From positions 496,001-560,000 of the forward strand of contig NZ_CP014209.1 in NCBI RefSeq assembly GCF_001636295.1: a stretch of 64,000 nucleotides of DNA, in the 5' to 3' direction. The DNA comes from Isoptericola dokdonensis DS-3 (GTDB taxonomy: Bacteria; Actinomycetota; Actinomycetes; Actinomycetales; Cellulomonadaceae). The stretch's first letter is position 1. The number at the start of each line of letters is the position of its first letter. Below the pieces are notes generated by a model. That model searched no databases, was not told where the DNA came from, and saw nothing but the letters and a program-made list of their open reading frames with translations. A program made the translations under genes and the position numbers. This document shows positions 26,363 to 34,668 of the stretch, in pieces.

Positions 26363-27031
26363 ATGGTGAGCACGATCGCGATCATCGGAGCGGGCCCCGG
26401 ACTCGGGCGGGCCACCGCGCTGCGCTTCGGCCGCGAGGGGTTTGCCGTCGCGCTGATCTCCCGCACCCAGGCCAACGTGGACCAGCTCGCCACCGAGCTC
26501 GAGGAGGTGGGCGTCACGGCCCGCGGCTACGCGGCGGACGCCCGCGACCCGCACGCGCTGCGCGCGGCCCTCGACGCCGCGGCCGCCGACCTCGGCCCGA
26601 TCGAGGTCCTGCAGTACAGCCCGGTGCCGGCGCGGGACTTCATGAAGCCGGTGCTGGAGACCACCGCCGAGGATCTCGTCGGCCCGGTCGAGCAGTCGGT
26701 GTACGGGCCGGTGACCGCGGTCCAGCACGTCCTGCCCGGGCTGCGCGAGCTCGGCCGCGGCACCATCCTCTTCATCAACGGCGGCAGCGCCGTGACCCCG
26801 AACGGGAACGTGACGGGCACCTCGGTGGCGTTCGCCGCAGAGAGCGCCTATGGGCAGATGCTGCACGACGCACTCGCGCCCGAAGGGATCCACGTGGCGC
26901 AGCTGATCATCCCGCGCGGCATCGGTGGCGGAGAGCCCGACCACGAACCGGGCGCCCTCGCTGACCGCATCTTCTCGCTGCACCGCGACCGCGGGGTGTT
27001 CCGTACCTTCGTCGGCGAAGAGGACGCGTGA
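26363..27031 (+). CDS. SDR family protein with atypical active site
   Basis: 222 residues. Rossmann glycine motif IAIIGAGPGLGRATALRFGREG, RTQANVDQLATELEEVG for the NADP ribose/phosphate region, and LFINGGSAVTP in the place of the catalytic Ser strand. The expected YxxxK is altered: SAYGQMLHDALA has the Tyr but no Lys four residues later, so catalysis may be changed or lost. Ribosome-binding GGAAGG precedes the ATG. The stop overlaps the start of the next, truncated gene. Confidence 0.85.
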   Translation: MVSTIAIIGAGPGLGRATALRFGREGFAVALISRTQANVDQLATELEEVGVTARGYAADARDPHALRAALDAAAADLGPIEVLQYSPVPARDFMKPVLETTAEDLVGPVEQSVYGPVTAVQHVLPGLRELGRGTILFINGGSAVTPNGNVTGTSVAFAAESAYGQMLHDALAPEGIHVAQLIIPRGIGGGEPDHEPGALADRIFSLHRDRGVFRTFVGEEDA

Positions 27032-27393
27032 GGACGTCCTTCCACGTCATCGAGGCCGGCGGAAACTACGGATGGCCCGAGGTCGAGGGCATCGCCGGGG
27101 ACGACCGCTTCACCGACCCGGTACAGCAGTGGGCGCCGGCCGACGCCAGCCCCAGCGGGATGGCGATCGCCGACGGGTCGATCTGGATCGCGAACCTGCG
27201 GGGCGAACGACTCCGCGAGATCCCGCTGAACGACCTGGCCGCGTCGACCGAGCACCTGCTCGGTGCGCACGGTCGCCTGCGCGATGCCGTGCTCGCCCCG
27301 GACGGGGCGCTGTGGGTGCTGACCAACAACACGGACGGCAGCGGCGATCCGCGTCCCGACGACGACCGCGTCCTGCGCGTCGGCCTCGACTGA
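27028..27393 (+). pseudogene. C-terminal fragment of a PQQ-dependent sugar dehydrogenase
   Basis: 121 codons from a GTG that overlaps the SDR stop. GGNYGWPEVEG, DPVQQWAPADASPSGMAIADGS, IWIANLRGERLREIPL and APDGALWVLTNNTDG are the last blades of soluble aldose-sugar dehydrogenases. Most of the six-bladed propeller, with the catalytic His and PQQ contacts, is absent, as is a signal peptide. The fragment is in frame and has no internal stop, so it may still be translated, but it cannot be the enzyme. Confidence 0.8.
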
Positions 27394-27407
27394 GAAGGAG
27401 AACGGCC

Positions 27408-28196
27408 TTGGCTCTCGTCCTTGTCACGGGCGCGTCGACCGGGCTCGGTCTCGCGACCGCTCTCGAGCTCGCGGACCACGGGCACGATGTCGTCCTGCAC
27501 GCCCGCAGACGCGACCGGCTGGACGGCGTCGGCGCAGCAGCGGATCGGGTGCGGGGCGTCGTGCTCGGTGACCTCGCCGAGCACGAGGAGGTGTCGGACG
27601 TGGCGGACCAGGCGAACTCGTTCGGACGCTTCGACGCCGTCGTTCACAACGCCGGCACGATGGACGGCCCCGACGTGTTCGCCGTCAACGTCCTGGCCCC
27701 GTACCAGCTCACGGCTTCCATGCCGCTCCCCGCCAGGGCGATCTTCCTCTCCAGCTCCATGCACCTCTCCGGCAGACCAGACGTCCACCTGGTCGACGGT
27801 CGTGGCGGGACGTACTCCGACAGCAAGCTCCTGGTCACCACCTTCGCGTTGGCCCTCGCGGCCCGGCATCCGGAGATGCTCTCGCACGCAGCCGACCCGG
27901 GCTGGGTGCCCACCCGGATGGGTGGTGCCTCCGCGCCGGACGATCTCGCCGAGGGCCACCGCACCCAGGCATGGCTCGCGACCGCACCCGAGACGGAGCT
28001 CAGCCCCCGCACCGGTGGGTACTGGCACCACCGCGCGGCGATACGCCCGCACCCGGCGGCCCTCGACGACGCGTTCCAGCAGGAGCTTCTCGACGCGCTC
28101 GCCGCGCGCACGGGCCGTGCTCTGCCTGCCCCGATCTCGGAAGCGCGAGGAGCGACCTCGCAGACGTCAGAGCCCACGCGTCGCCGAGGCGCGTGA
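27408..28196 (+). CDS. SDR family NAD(P)-dependent oxidoreductase
   Basis: 262 residues, TTG start with GAAGGAG seven bases before it. The SDR motifs are intact: VTGASTGLGLATALELADHG, HNAGTMDGPD, FLSSSMHLSG and the YSDSK active-site Tyr/Lys. ADPGWVPTRMGG follows, as in SDRs with a substrate lid. Ends in a polar tail. It may act with the other oxidoreductases of this cluster; substrate unknown. Confidence 0.88.
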   Translation: MALVLVTGASTGLGLATALELADHGHDVVLHARRRDRLDGVGAAADRVRGVVLGDLAEHEEVSDVADQANSFGRFDAVVHNAGTMDGPDVFAVNVLAPYQLTASMPLPARAIFLSSSMHLSGRPDVHLVDGRGGTYSDSKLLVTTFALALAARHPEMLSHAADPGWVPTRMGGASAPDDLAEGHRTQAWLATAPETELSPRTGGYWHHRAAIRPHPAALDDAFQQELLDALAARTGRALPAPISEARGATSQTSEPTRRRGA

Positions 28197-28204
28197 GGCT
28201 GCGC

Positions 28205-28759
28205 TCACGGAAGGACATCCACCGTGATCTCGCCCTCGAGGCGCTCCAGATCGTCGAGCGGAGCGTCGTAGCGGCCCAGGTGCAGGGTGAGGTCGGAGTA
28301 TCCGATCCCCTCGGCGTCGTAGTAGAAGCCGAGATTGCCCCACGGCACGAAGTAGATGAGGTCGCCGTCCTCCGGATCTGATCCTGGCGAGCCGTCATGC
28401 TCCAGGTCGCGCGGCAGGTAGGCGATCTTCTCCCGGCCGTTGAGCTCCTCGAGGTCCAAGGTCAGCGGCAGCATGTTCAGGAAGTCGCGCGTGGCCGGGC
28501 TGTCCTCGCCGATCGTGACGTCGACCGTTTCGTCGTCGCCGGAGAACCGGACGACGGTGCCCACGACCTCGTCGCCGGTGCCGTCGCTGCTGGCATCCGA
28601 GCTGGCGCTCCCGCTGCTCGGCGGCGAGGGAGCGGTGGCGGGTGCGGAGGCTGGTGGGCTGTCGTCCTGTCTGACCTCGTCGGCAGGTCCGCACCCGGCG
28701 AGGGTGAGCGTCAACGCTGCGGCTGTCGCCGCGGCTGCGCCTGGGGGTGTGAGTCTCAT
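28205..28759 (-). CDS. Lipoprotein with cyclophilin-like domain
   Basis: 184 residues. Lipobox LAGC within TAAALTLTLAGCGPAD (lipidated Cys about 23), a Ser/Pro-rich linker, then a cyclophilin-like fold domain: VRFSGDDETVDVTIGED, TRDFLNMLPLTLDLEELNGREKIAYLP, GDLIYFVPWGNLGFYYD, TLHLGRYDAPLDDLERL. The family's usual RIG start of the last strand is kept as LGRYD. Anchored outside the membrane. Role unknown; isolated cytoplasmic relatives are common beside oxidoreductases. Confidence 0.85.
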   Translation of the reverse strand: MRLTPPGAAAATAAALTLTLAGCGPADEVRQDDSPPASAPATAPSPPSSGSASSDASSDGTGDEVVGTVVRFSGDDETVDVTIGEDSPATRDFLNMLPLTLDLEELNGREKIAYLPRDLEHDGSPGSDPEDGDLIYFVPWGNLGFYYDAEGIGYSDLTLHLGRYDAPLDDLERLEGEITVDVLP

Positions 28760-28989
28760 CGTGTTCGGTCCTGTCGTCCGAGATGGGCTTTGGCCGTCTG
28801 GTCGTCCATCTCACGCCAGTTCGGCGCGACCGGGGAGACTCTCTCGATACAGACCTTCTCAGGGACCCCATGGGCGGAGCTGGTCAAGGAGCCGACCGCG
28901 ATGGTCGCCCTCATCCGCGATCACGAGGGCAAGGTGCAGGGGTCGACGCGCCGTCCTGGCAGTCGTGCTGGCACGCGCCTGCCGACCAG

Positions 28990-29853
28990 CTAGCCAGGGA
29001 CGACCTCGATGTAGCTGCGCGCGAACGAGGAGTAGAAGTCGAGCTTCGACATCGGCTCCAGGTGTTCGACGGATTCTGCGAGGTCTTCTGGCGTCGCGCC
29101 GTCATGCCCGGTGAGCACGAGCCAAGGGGCGTCCGCGACAGCACACTCGACCCACCGCTGCTGTGTGATGTTCGAGATCTTCTCGTGGCACCGCCCGACG
29201 CTGAAGTCGCTGTCCGGAAGATCATCGTCGATCGAAGCAGTGGAAGCGACATGGATCTCGCCGCCGTCCGCGAGCTCGTAGACCGCTATCGACGAGCCGT
29301 CGGGCCCCGTGGACAGGTAGGCCTGGGTGTAGTCACCCGAGAGTTCGTAGGGGCGCGCGAGGACAGCGGCACGTTCCGCGTAGTCGTCGAGGACGCCGGT
29401 GGCGACCACGACGGCTGCCACCAGCGCTGGTATGCCGAGCACCACTGCGGAACCGATCGCGGCCACGCGCCGGGTCGCGGGGATCGCGAGGGCTGCGACC
29501 GCCGTGGCGAGCAGGCCGCTGATCGCCATCGACAACGCCCAGTGTGCACCCGGCGATCCTTCCGAACCCAGAAGGACGAGGGGCGGAACCGAACCGACAA
29601 GCACGGCGAAGAGTCCCAGGAAAGGCTCCCCGCCTGCCCGACGGATGGCCAGCGTGCAGGCGATGACGAGGCCGACCAGTACGCCCCCCATGACGAGTGC
29701 ACCGATCGGGAGGCCACCGCTCCAGGTCAGGATCAGGGTGTAGAAGCCGGCCGGCAGCACGACCAGGCCCACCAGGAGGCCGACCCCTGTCGCCGTCACC
29801 CACCCCGTCCTGGTCGTGGACGGGCCGCCGCGAGACGTCGAGGTGCTGCTCAT
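28990..29853 (-). CDS. Hypothetical membrane protein
   Basis: 287 residues, ATG at 29853 (MSSTSTSRGGPSTTRTG). Five hydrophobic segments in the N-terminal half (VGLLVGLVVLPAGFYTLIL, IGALVMGGVLVGLVIACTLA, LFAVLVGSVPPLVLLG, AISGLLATAVAALAIP, IGSAVVLGIPALVAAVVVATG), then an extracytoplasmic domain of about 125 residues with two cysteines (GRCHEKI, ECAVAD). No family recognised. It neighbours a lipoprotein on the same strand but 230 bases away, so co-transcription is uncertain. Confidence 0.7.
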   Translation of the reverse strand: MSSTSTSRGGPSTTRTGWVTATGVGLLVGLVVLPAGFYTLILTWSGGLPIGALVMGGVLVGLVIACTLAIRRAGGEPFLGLFAVLVGSVPPLVLLGSEGSPGAHWALSMAISGLLATAVAALAIPATRRVAAIGSAVVLGIPALVAAVVVATGVLDDYAERAAVLARPYELSGDYTQAYLSTGPDGSSIAVYELADGGEIHVASTASIDDDLPDSDFSVGRCHEKISNITQQRWVECAVADAPWLVLTGHDGATPEDLAESVEHLEPMSKLDFYSSFARSYIEVVPG

Positions 29854-30111
29854 CGGGCCACCGGGACGTCGTCCGAGGGTGCGCCCACGGGGTCGACGCC
29901 GCGGGCAGCTCCCGATCGCCCGGGCTCGGATGACGCAGAGCGGTGAATGGCGGCCTCCAAGGTCGAGGTGTCCAGAGTGCCAGATCGGCCGGACATCCAT
30001 CACGGATCATCACCACCGTCACCCGACGAGCGACTGACCGCCACCGATCGGTGCAGCAGTCCCGCGTCAGGTGCTGACATCCGTCGTGCGTCCGTGTGGT
30101 GGGATGGCCGC

Positions 30112-30672
30112 ATGGCGATCCTGCACCGGGCGACCCTCGCCCCGACCAAGACGGAGCTCATCGCGGCCTGGCTGCCTCACGCCCCCTGGTTCGACGGCGA
30201 GGTGGGGTCGGTCGAACCGGTCGGCGCGTACCGCTTCGACGACCCGGCGGGCGAGGTCGGGATCGAGTCCCACCTCGTCGTGGTCGCCGGGCGCACTCTC
30301 CACGTGCCGCTCACGTACCGGGCCGCCCCGCTGGCGGACGCCGAGGAGTGGTTGGTCGGCAGGACCGAGCACTCGGTGCTCGGTACCCGGTGGGTGTACG
30401 ACGCCGTGGGCGACCCGGTGTACGTCGCCGAGCTGCTGCGTGTCATCCGTGACGCCGACGGCCAGGTGGAGCTCCTGGTCGAGACGCCGGACGGGCCGGA
30501 GCGACGTGAACCCACCATGGACGTGCGCGGCACCGGCGGGGCGGTGCCCGCCGACGCGCGGGTCGTCGTCGTGCGCGAGCCCGGACAGGCCGCAGGGGAC
30601 CTGGACGGACCCGCGCTGACCGGCACGTGGGCGGGGCAGCCCGCCCCCGCGATGCTCGCCCACCTCGCCTGA
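30112..30672 (+). CDS. Maltokinase N-terminal cap-like domain protein (CG0192-like)
   Basis: 186 residues. MAILHRATLAPTKTELIAAWLPHAPWFDG, YRFDDPAGEVGIESHLV, LTYRAAPLADAEEWLVGRTEHSVLG and RWVYDAVGDPVY match stand-alone proteins related to the N-terminal cap of actinobacterial maltokinases. There is no kinase domain here. Function is not established; a role bound to glycogen or trehalose metabolism is only suggested by the domain name. Confidence 0.82.
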   Translation: MAILHRATLAPTKTELIAAWLPHAPWFDGEVGSVEPVGAYRFDDPAGEVGIESHLVVVAGRTLHVPLTYRAAPLADAEEWLVGRTEHSVLGTRWVYDAVGDPVYVAELLRVIRDADGQVELLVETPDGPERREPTMDVRGTGGAVPADARVVVVREPGQAAGDLDGPALTGTWAGQPAPAMLAHLA

Positions 30673-30720
30673 CCTCCCCCACGACGCGCGAGCCGGCGTG
30701 GCGCCCGAAGGACGGGCTGC

Positions 30721-31110
30721 TCAGCGCTCCGGGACGGCGGCGACGGCCTCGATCTCGACGAGCACGCCGGGCCGGGACATCGGTACCGACACGACGGTGA
30801 CGGCCGTGCGCTGCCGCCACACGTCCGCCGACGCGGCGTAGGCGTCGTCCGGGTCGACCCCGGCGGTGAGGAAGATCGTCAGCTTCGCGACGTGCTCGGC
30901 GTCGGTGCCGGCCTCCGCCAGCACGGCCAGCACGTTGCGCAGCGCCTGCTCCGTCTGCGGCCCGAGGCCCTTGAGCAGGGTGCCGTGCTCGTCGATCCCG
31001 TTCTGGCCGCCCACGTACAGGGTGCGGCCCGCAGGCAGGATCATGCCCTGGGCGAAGGCGGGGCTGCGGGGGACCTGCGGCGGGTCGACGGGTTCGGGGC
31101 GGGTGCTCAT
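30721..31110 (-). CDS. RidA family protein
   Basis: 129 residues. YjgF/YER057c/UK114 fold: FAQGMILPAGRTLYVGGQNGIDEHGTLL, TEQALRNVLAVLAEAGTDAEHVAKLTIF and PGVLVEIEAVAAVP. In RidA enzymes an Arg in the S-R-x-(L/V)-x-x strand binds the imine carboxylate. Here MSRPGVLVEIEAV carries the Arg, so enamine/imine deaminase activity is plausible. The ATG follows AAGGAG. Confidence 0.88.
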   Translation of the reverse strand: MSTRPEPVDPPQVPRSPAFAQGMILPAGRTLYVGGQNGIDEHGTLLKGLGPQTEQALRNVLAVLAEAGTDAEHVAKLTIFLTAGVDPDDAYAASADVWRQRTAVTVVSVPMSRPGVLVEIEAVAAVPER

Positions 31111-31234
31111 GGCGGGCTCCTTGCGCTCGGACGGGTGGTCAGCATCCCGCGCGCCTCCGACAGACCGGACCGTCCGGCGCCGACCGCGACGCCCTCCGCG
31201 GGCCCGCAGCGGACGCCCGGCGCTCTCGACCAGG

Positions 31235-32395
31235 TCAGGCAGGGGTCCGGTCGCCCAGCCAGGGGGCGAGCACGTCGTGCGCCCCGAGCCAGGCGAGGCC
31301 ACCGTCGGCGACCTCCTGCGGGGTGGTCACGACCGCGTCGAACGCGGTGACGATCCGGCGGCGCAACCGGTCGGCGTCGGCGGGATCGCCCGCACCGACG
31401 ACGCACAGTCGCGTCGTCGGCTCCGCGCCGGCGGCGACCTGGTCCCATGTGCCGAGATCGGCGAGGCAGGTCTGTCCGCCGGCGCCGTCCCACAGACACG
31501 CGGAGTCCGGACGGTTCGCCACGCGGAACACGCCGCGGGCCCGGACGGGCCCGGTGCCGAGGTCCTCCACGCGGTCGAGCAGCCGTTCGGGGTGGAGCGG
31601 CCGGGCGGCGGTCAGCACGAGCGTCCAGCTGCGGTCGGCCGCCCGGACTTCCGGGCGCGCCGTCATGGCACCGGGGGCCGACAGCGGGTGCGCGCGACGC
31701 TCCGCAGCGACGGCGTCGTGCCTGCCGGCCGCCAGATCGGCCGCGCGCAGCCCGTGCAGCCCGTCGAGGCGACGGGTGCCGGGGCCGCGGAGGCGGTCGA
31801 CCAGGCCGGACCCGGTGGCGCAGGTGCCGGTCGTGACGACGAGGTCGACCTGCTCGAGCTGGGCCGCCAGCGCCTCCCCGACGGACCGTTCGTCGTCCTC
31901 GGCGAGTTCGAGCCCGCGCTCCCCGCAGAGCTCTGCGCCGAGCAGGTCGTCCTCGAGGGTGTCGAGGTCGGCGACGGCGAAGGTCGTGGCCAGCCGGCAG
32001 CGGGCCAGCGTCCCGCCGGGGGAGGTCTCCACCTCCAGCGCGCGGGTGACGGGCAGGGGCTCCGCGGTCGTGGGCAGGGCCAGGACGACGGCGGTCCAGC
32101 GGCCGTCGGCGGCGAGGCGGCGCAGCGTGGGCACAGCGTCCTCGCGGACGCAGCAGGACAGGCAGGTGTGCTCCAGGGCGACCCGTTCGTCCTCGAGGAC
32201 GCCGTCGGCGTCCATGACGACGCGGCGCAGGGTCCCGTCGTCGGTCGCGAGGTCCAGGCGGACGGTGACCGTCCCGGGTGCGTCGAGCGAGAGCCCCGAG
32301 ACGGCCGCCTGCTGCAGCACCGGGTCGACGGACACCAGCAGGCTGAGGGCCACGGGCTCGTCGTCGGGTGAGTGGTCGTGGGGGAATGCGGACAA
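31235..32395 (-). CDS. CobW/COG0523-type protein, degenerate P-loop, zinc-responsive
   Basis: 386 residues, TTG start at 32395 with AAGGAGG four bases before it. The C-C motif of the COG0523 metallochaperone family is clear (EHTCLSCCVREDA), as are the regions VVLALPTTAEP and FAVADLDTLED and a C-terminal CobW_C domain (RGVFRVANRPDSACLWDGAG). The expected N-terminal Walker A GxxGxGKT is absent (VSVDPVLQQAAVSG), so GTP binding is doubtful. Two Zur-like palindromes separate it from the divergent zinc-independent ribosomal protein operon, indicating expression in zinc starvation. Confidence 0.85.
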   Translation of the reverse strand: MSAFPHDHSPDDEPVALSLLVSVDPVLQQAAVSGLSLDAPGTVTVRLDLATDDGTLRRVVMDADGVLEDERVALEHTCLSCCVREDAVPTLRRLAADGRWTAVVLALPTTAEPLPVTRALEVETSPGGTLARCRLATTFAVADLDTLEDDLLGAELCGERGLELAEDDERSVGEALAAQLEQVDLVVTTGTCATGSGLVDRLRGPGTRRLDGLHGLRAADLAAGRHDAVAAERRAHPLSAPGAMTARPEVRAADRSWTLVLTAARPLHPERLLDRVEDLGTGPVRARGVFRVANRPDSACLWDGAGGQTCLADLGTWDQVAAGAEPTTRLCVVGAGDPADADRLRRRIVTAFDAVVTTPQEVADGGLAWLGAHDVLAPWLGDRTPA

Positions 32396-32411
32396 GGCCC
32401 CTCCTTGTTGT

Positions 32412-32426
32412 TGAGAACGCTTCTCA
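32412..32426. promoter_or_regulatory. Zur-like box 1
   Basis: TGAGAACGCTTCTCA, an inverted repeat of TGAGAA around CGC, 17 bases in front of the CobW-like TTG start. It resembles actinobacterial Zur operators (TGAAAACGATTTTCA-type). Zur represses when zinc is sufficient. Confidence 0.8.
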
Positions 32427-32448
32427 CGTGTGCGACACTCTAGCCTGC

Positions 32449-32463
32449 TGAGAAGCGTTCTCA
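32449..32463. promoter_or_regulatory. Zur-like box 2
   Basis: TGAGAAGCGTTCTCA, the reverse complement of box 1, 37 bases from it and 26 bases upstream of the L28 ATG. The pair lets each divergent promoter have its own operator. Confidence 0.8.
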
Positions 32464-32488
32464 ACAACTCGAACGGAAGGGGGACGCC

Positions 32489-32725
32489 ATGTCCGCCCGC
32501 TGCCAGGTCCTCGGGACGGTCCCGGGGTTCGGCCACTCCATCTCGCACTCCCACGTGCGGACCAAGCGCCGGTGGGACCCGAACATCCAGAAGAAGCGCT
32601 ACTGGGTGCCCTCGCTGGGACGCCACGTCACGCTGCGCGTCAGCGCCAAGGGCATCAGGACGATCGACCGCCAGGGCATCGACGTCGTGGTGGCCCGGAT
32701 CCGCGCCCGAGGGGAGAAGGTCTGA
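32489..32725 (+). CDS. rpmB: 50S ribosomal protein L28, zinc-independent paralogue
   Basis: 78 residues. L28 sequence is plain ([49 protein letters not shown]). Only one Cys is present (SARCQVLG) instead of the paired cysteines of the zinc form, so it is the C-minus type made when zinc is scarce. GGAAGGGGG stands before the ATG. First gene of the operon; its stop shares one base with the next ATG. Confidence 0.95.
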   Translation: MSARCQVLGTVPGFGHSISHSHVRTKRRWDPNIQKKRYWVPSLGRHVTLRVSAKGIRTIDRQGIDVVVARIRARGEKV

Positions 32726-32889
32726 TGGCCCGCCACGAGCTGCGCCCCGTCGTCAAGCTGCGCTCGACCGCCGGCACGGGATTCACCTACGTGACCCGCA
32801 AGAACCGGCGCAACGACCCCGACCGGATGGTGCTCAAGAAGTACGACCCGGTCCTGCGCCAGCACGTCGACTTCCGCGAGGAGCGCTGA
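32725..32889 (+). CDS. rpmG: 50S ribosomal protein L33, zinc-independent paralogue
   Basis: 54 residues ([39 protein letters not shown]). No cysteine at all, whereas zinc-type L33 has two CxxC pairs. TGATG coupling at both ends with L28 and S14. Confidence 0.95.
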   Translation: MARHELRPVVKLRSTAGTGFTYVTRKNRRNDPDRMVLKKYDPVLRQHVDFREER

Positions 32890-33194
32890 TGGCCAAGAAG
32901 TCCAAGATCGCGGCCAACGAGCGTCGCGCCGAGGTCGTGGCCCGCTACGCCGCACGGCGCGCCGCGCTCAAGGAGGTCGTCGCGTCACCTGCGTCCACGC
33001 CCGAGGAGCGCGCCGCGGCCGTCATGGCGCTGCAGCGTCAGCCGCGGGACGCGAGCCGGGTCCGCCTGCGCAACCGCGACGTCGTCGACGGCAGGCCGCG
33101 GGCGTACTTCCGCGCGTTCGGTCTGTCCCGCATCCGGTTGCGCGAGATGGCCCACCGGGGCGAGCTGCCCGGTGTGACCAAGTCCAGCTGGTGA
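32889..33194 (+). CDS. rpsN: 30S ribosomal protein S14, zinc-independent paralogue
   Basis: 101 residues, the long cysteine-free S14 form ([75 protein letters not shown]). The short zinc form would have CxxC...CxxC. Coupled to L33 by TGATG. Confidence 0.96.
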   Translation: MAKKSKIAANERRAEVVARYAARRAALKEVVASPASTPEERAAAVMALQRQPRDASRVRLRNRDVVDGRPRAYFRAFGLSRIRLREMAHRGELPGVTKSSW

Positions 33195-33203
33195 GGAGAA
33201 GCC

Positions 33204-33281
33204 ATGAAGAAGGACATCCACCCGACCTCCGGCCCCGGCGAGCAGGTCGATCAGCGCTACGGGAAGATGGTCACTCGATGA
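33204..33281 (+). CDS. 25-residue ribosomal protein L31 type B remnant
   Basis: ATG with GAGGAGAAGCC before it. The product [20 protein letters not shown]... joins the first seven residues of L31B (MKKDIHP) directly to the usual tail (..VE.F..RYGK). About 55-60 residues of the middle are missing, but the frame is kept. The stop overlaps the L36 ATG, so at least the translational link to L36 is preserved. Whether the peptide binds the ribosome is unknown; it may simply keep the operon coupled. Confidence 0.6.
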   Translation: MKKDIHPTSGPGEQVDQRYGKMVTR

Positions 33282-33400
33282 AGGTCCGGTCGTCGCTCCG
33301 CTCGCTCAAGCTCGCCCCCGGCTCGAAGGTGGTGCGCAGACGCGGCAAGACCTACGTCATCAACAAGCAGAACCCGCGGTACAAGGCCCGCCAGGGCTGA
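33278..33400 (+). CDS. rpmJ: 50S ribosomal protein L36, zinc-independent paralogue
   Basis: 40 residues ([40 protein letters not shown]). The zinc ligands of standard L36 (C..C..C..H) are absent. ATG overlaps the L31 remnant stop (ATGA). Last gene of the zinc-starvation operon, followed by a strong terminator. Confidence 0.95.
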   Translation: MKVRSSLRSLKLAPGSKVVRRRGKTYVINKQNPRYKARQG

Positions 33401-33410
33401 CGACCGGGCA

Positions 33411-33451
33411 CGACGCGGCGCCGGGTGGATCGTCCACCCGGCGCCGCGTCG
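33411..33451. terminator. Bidirectional terminator between rpmJ and HMG-CoA synthase
   Basis: A 19-bp perfect stem (CGACGCGGCGCCGGGTGGA and complement) with a 3-base loop, between convergent genes. It serves the ribosomal operon and the leftward mevalonate operon. Confidence 0.85.
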
Positions 33452-33468
33452 TCCCGTCAGGAACCGGC

Positions 33469-34668
33469 TCAGGCCCCGGCGACACCCTCGTACCGCCGGG
33501 CGAGGTTGCGGACCCCGGCGAACCGGAACGGCGCGGAGGTGGCGACGGGGACGTCGTGGTCCTCGCTGCCGCGGGCGCCCGCGGCAGCGTGCAGCGCACG
33601 GTACGTGGCGAGGTCGACGGGCTTGCGCTCGTCGAGCACCCGGAGGTTGTCCTCGGCGCGCAGGTGGTCGCGGTAGCCGTCGCGCACCACGCCGGTGACG
33701 AGCTCGCCGACGGCGCCCGACCCGTAGGAGAACAGGCCGATGCGCTCACCGGTGAGGTCGGTGGGGTCGTCGAGCAGCGAGGCGAGCGCGGCCCACAGGG
33801 ACGCGGTGTAGGAGTTGCCGAGCCGCCGGTTGTACCGGGTGGTGGGCTCCAGCAGCGCCTCGTCCAGGGCGGCGCCGGTGTGCTGGGCGAGCTTGCGGTG
33901 CGCCTTGGTGGCCATCCGCGTGAACGGCTGGTGGTAGCAGAACCGCGCGAACTCCTCGATCCCGTGGCCGCCCTGGGCGCGGTAGTCGTCCCAGGCGCCG
34001 GTGAGGGCGTCGAGGTACGCGGAGACCGACAGGCGGCCGTCGACCACCGCGGAGGCGTGGTCGTTGGGGCGCCAGAAGTCGTCGACGTCGGCGGTGTGCA
34101 CGCCCGAGACGGGGTCGATCGCCAGCAGCGCCGGGTCGGCCTCGACGAGCATGGCGACGGCGCCGGCACCCTGGGTGGGCTCGGCGGCCGTGTCGACGTC
34201 GTAGCGGGCGACGTCCGCAGCGACGACGAGCACCTGCTGGCGCGGGTCGCGCGCGACGATGCCGAGCGCCGCCTGGAGGCCCGCGGTCCCGGCGTAGCAG
34301 GCCTGCTTCAGCTCCACGGTGCGCACGGACGACGGCAGGCCGAGGAGGCGGTGGACCCACACGCCCACGGACTTCGACTGGTCGACGCCGGACTCGGTGG
34401 CGACCAGCAGGGTGCGGATCCGGTCCGTGCCGTGCCGCTGCACGAGGGGCAGGGCCGCGGAGGCGGCGAGGGTGACGACGTCCTCGTCGGGCGCCAGGAC
34501 GCTCATCTCGTCCTGGCCGAGCCCGACGCGGTACTTCGCGGGGTCGGTGCCGTTCGCCTGCGCGAGCTGCGCGAGGTCGAGGACGTGGTGGCCGGTGGCC
34601 AGGGACAGGTCGCTGATGCCGATCATCGTCGCCTCGTGGGTCGGGCCGGGTGCGGGAGTGGTGGTCAT
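33469..34668 (-). CDS. mvaS: Hydroxymethylglutaryl-CoA synthase
   Basis: 399 residues. Thiolase fold; the catalytic Cys is near residue 124 in ELKQACYAGTAGL. Other HMGS features are GVDQSKSVGVWVHRLLGL, DFWRPNDHASAVVDG, FCYHQPFTRMATKA and the C-terminal LFSYGSGAVGE. Makes HMG-CoA from acetyl-CoA and acetoacetyl-CoA. Last gene of the mevalonate operon; its ATG overlaps the reductase stop (ATGA), which supports this start over the ATG 14 codons later. Confidence 0.95.
   Translation of the reverse strand: MTTTPAPGPTHEATMIGISDLSLATGHHVLDLAQLAQANGTDPAKYRVGLGQDEMSVLAPDEDVVTLAASAALPLVQRHGTDRIRTLLVATESGVDQSKSVGVWVHRLLGLPSSVRTVELKQACYAGTAGLQAALGIVARDPRQQVLVVAADVARYDVDTAAEPTQGAGAVAMLVEADPALLAIDPVSGVHTADVDDFWRPNDHASAVVDGRLSVSAYLDALTGAWDDYRAQGGHGIEEFARFCYHQPFTRMATKAHRKLAQHTGAALDEALLEPTTRYNRRLGNSYTASLWAALASLLDDPTDLTGERIGLFSYGSGAVGELVTGVVRDGYRDHLRAEDNLRVLDERKPVDLATYRALHAAAGARGSEDHDVPVATSAPFRFAGVRNLARRYEGVAGA

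Noticed and set aside
28760..28989. A possible short gene (ending MVALIRDHEGKVQG...) between the lipoprotein and the membrane protein
   Set aside because: Only about 30 codons of plausible sequence, no family resemblance that I could name and no ribosome-binding site.
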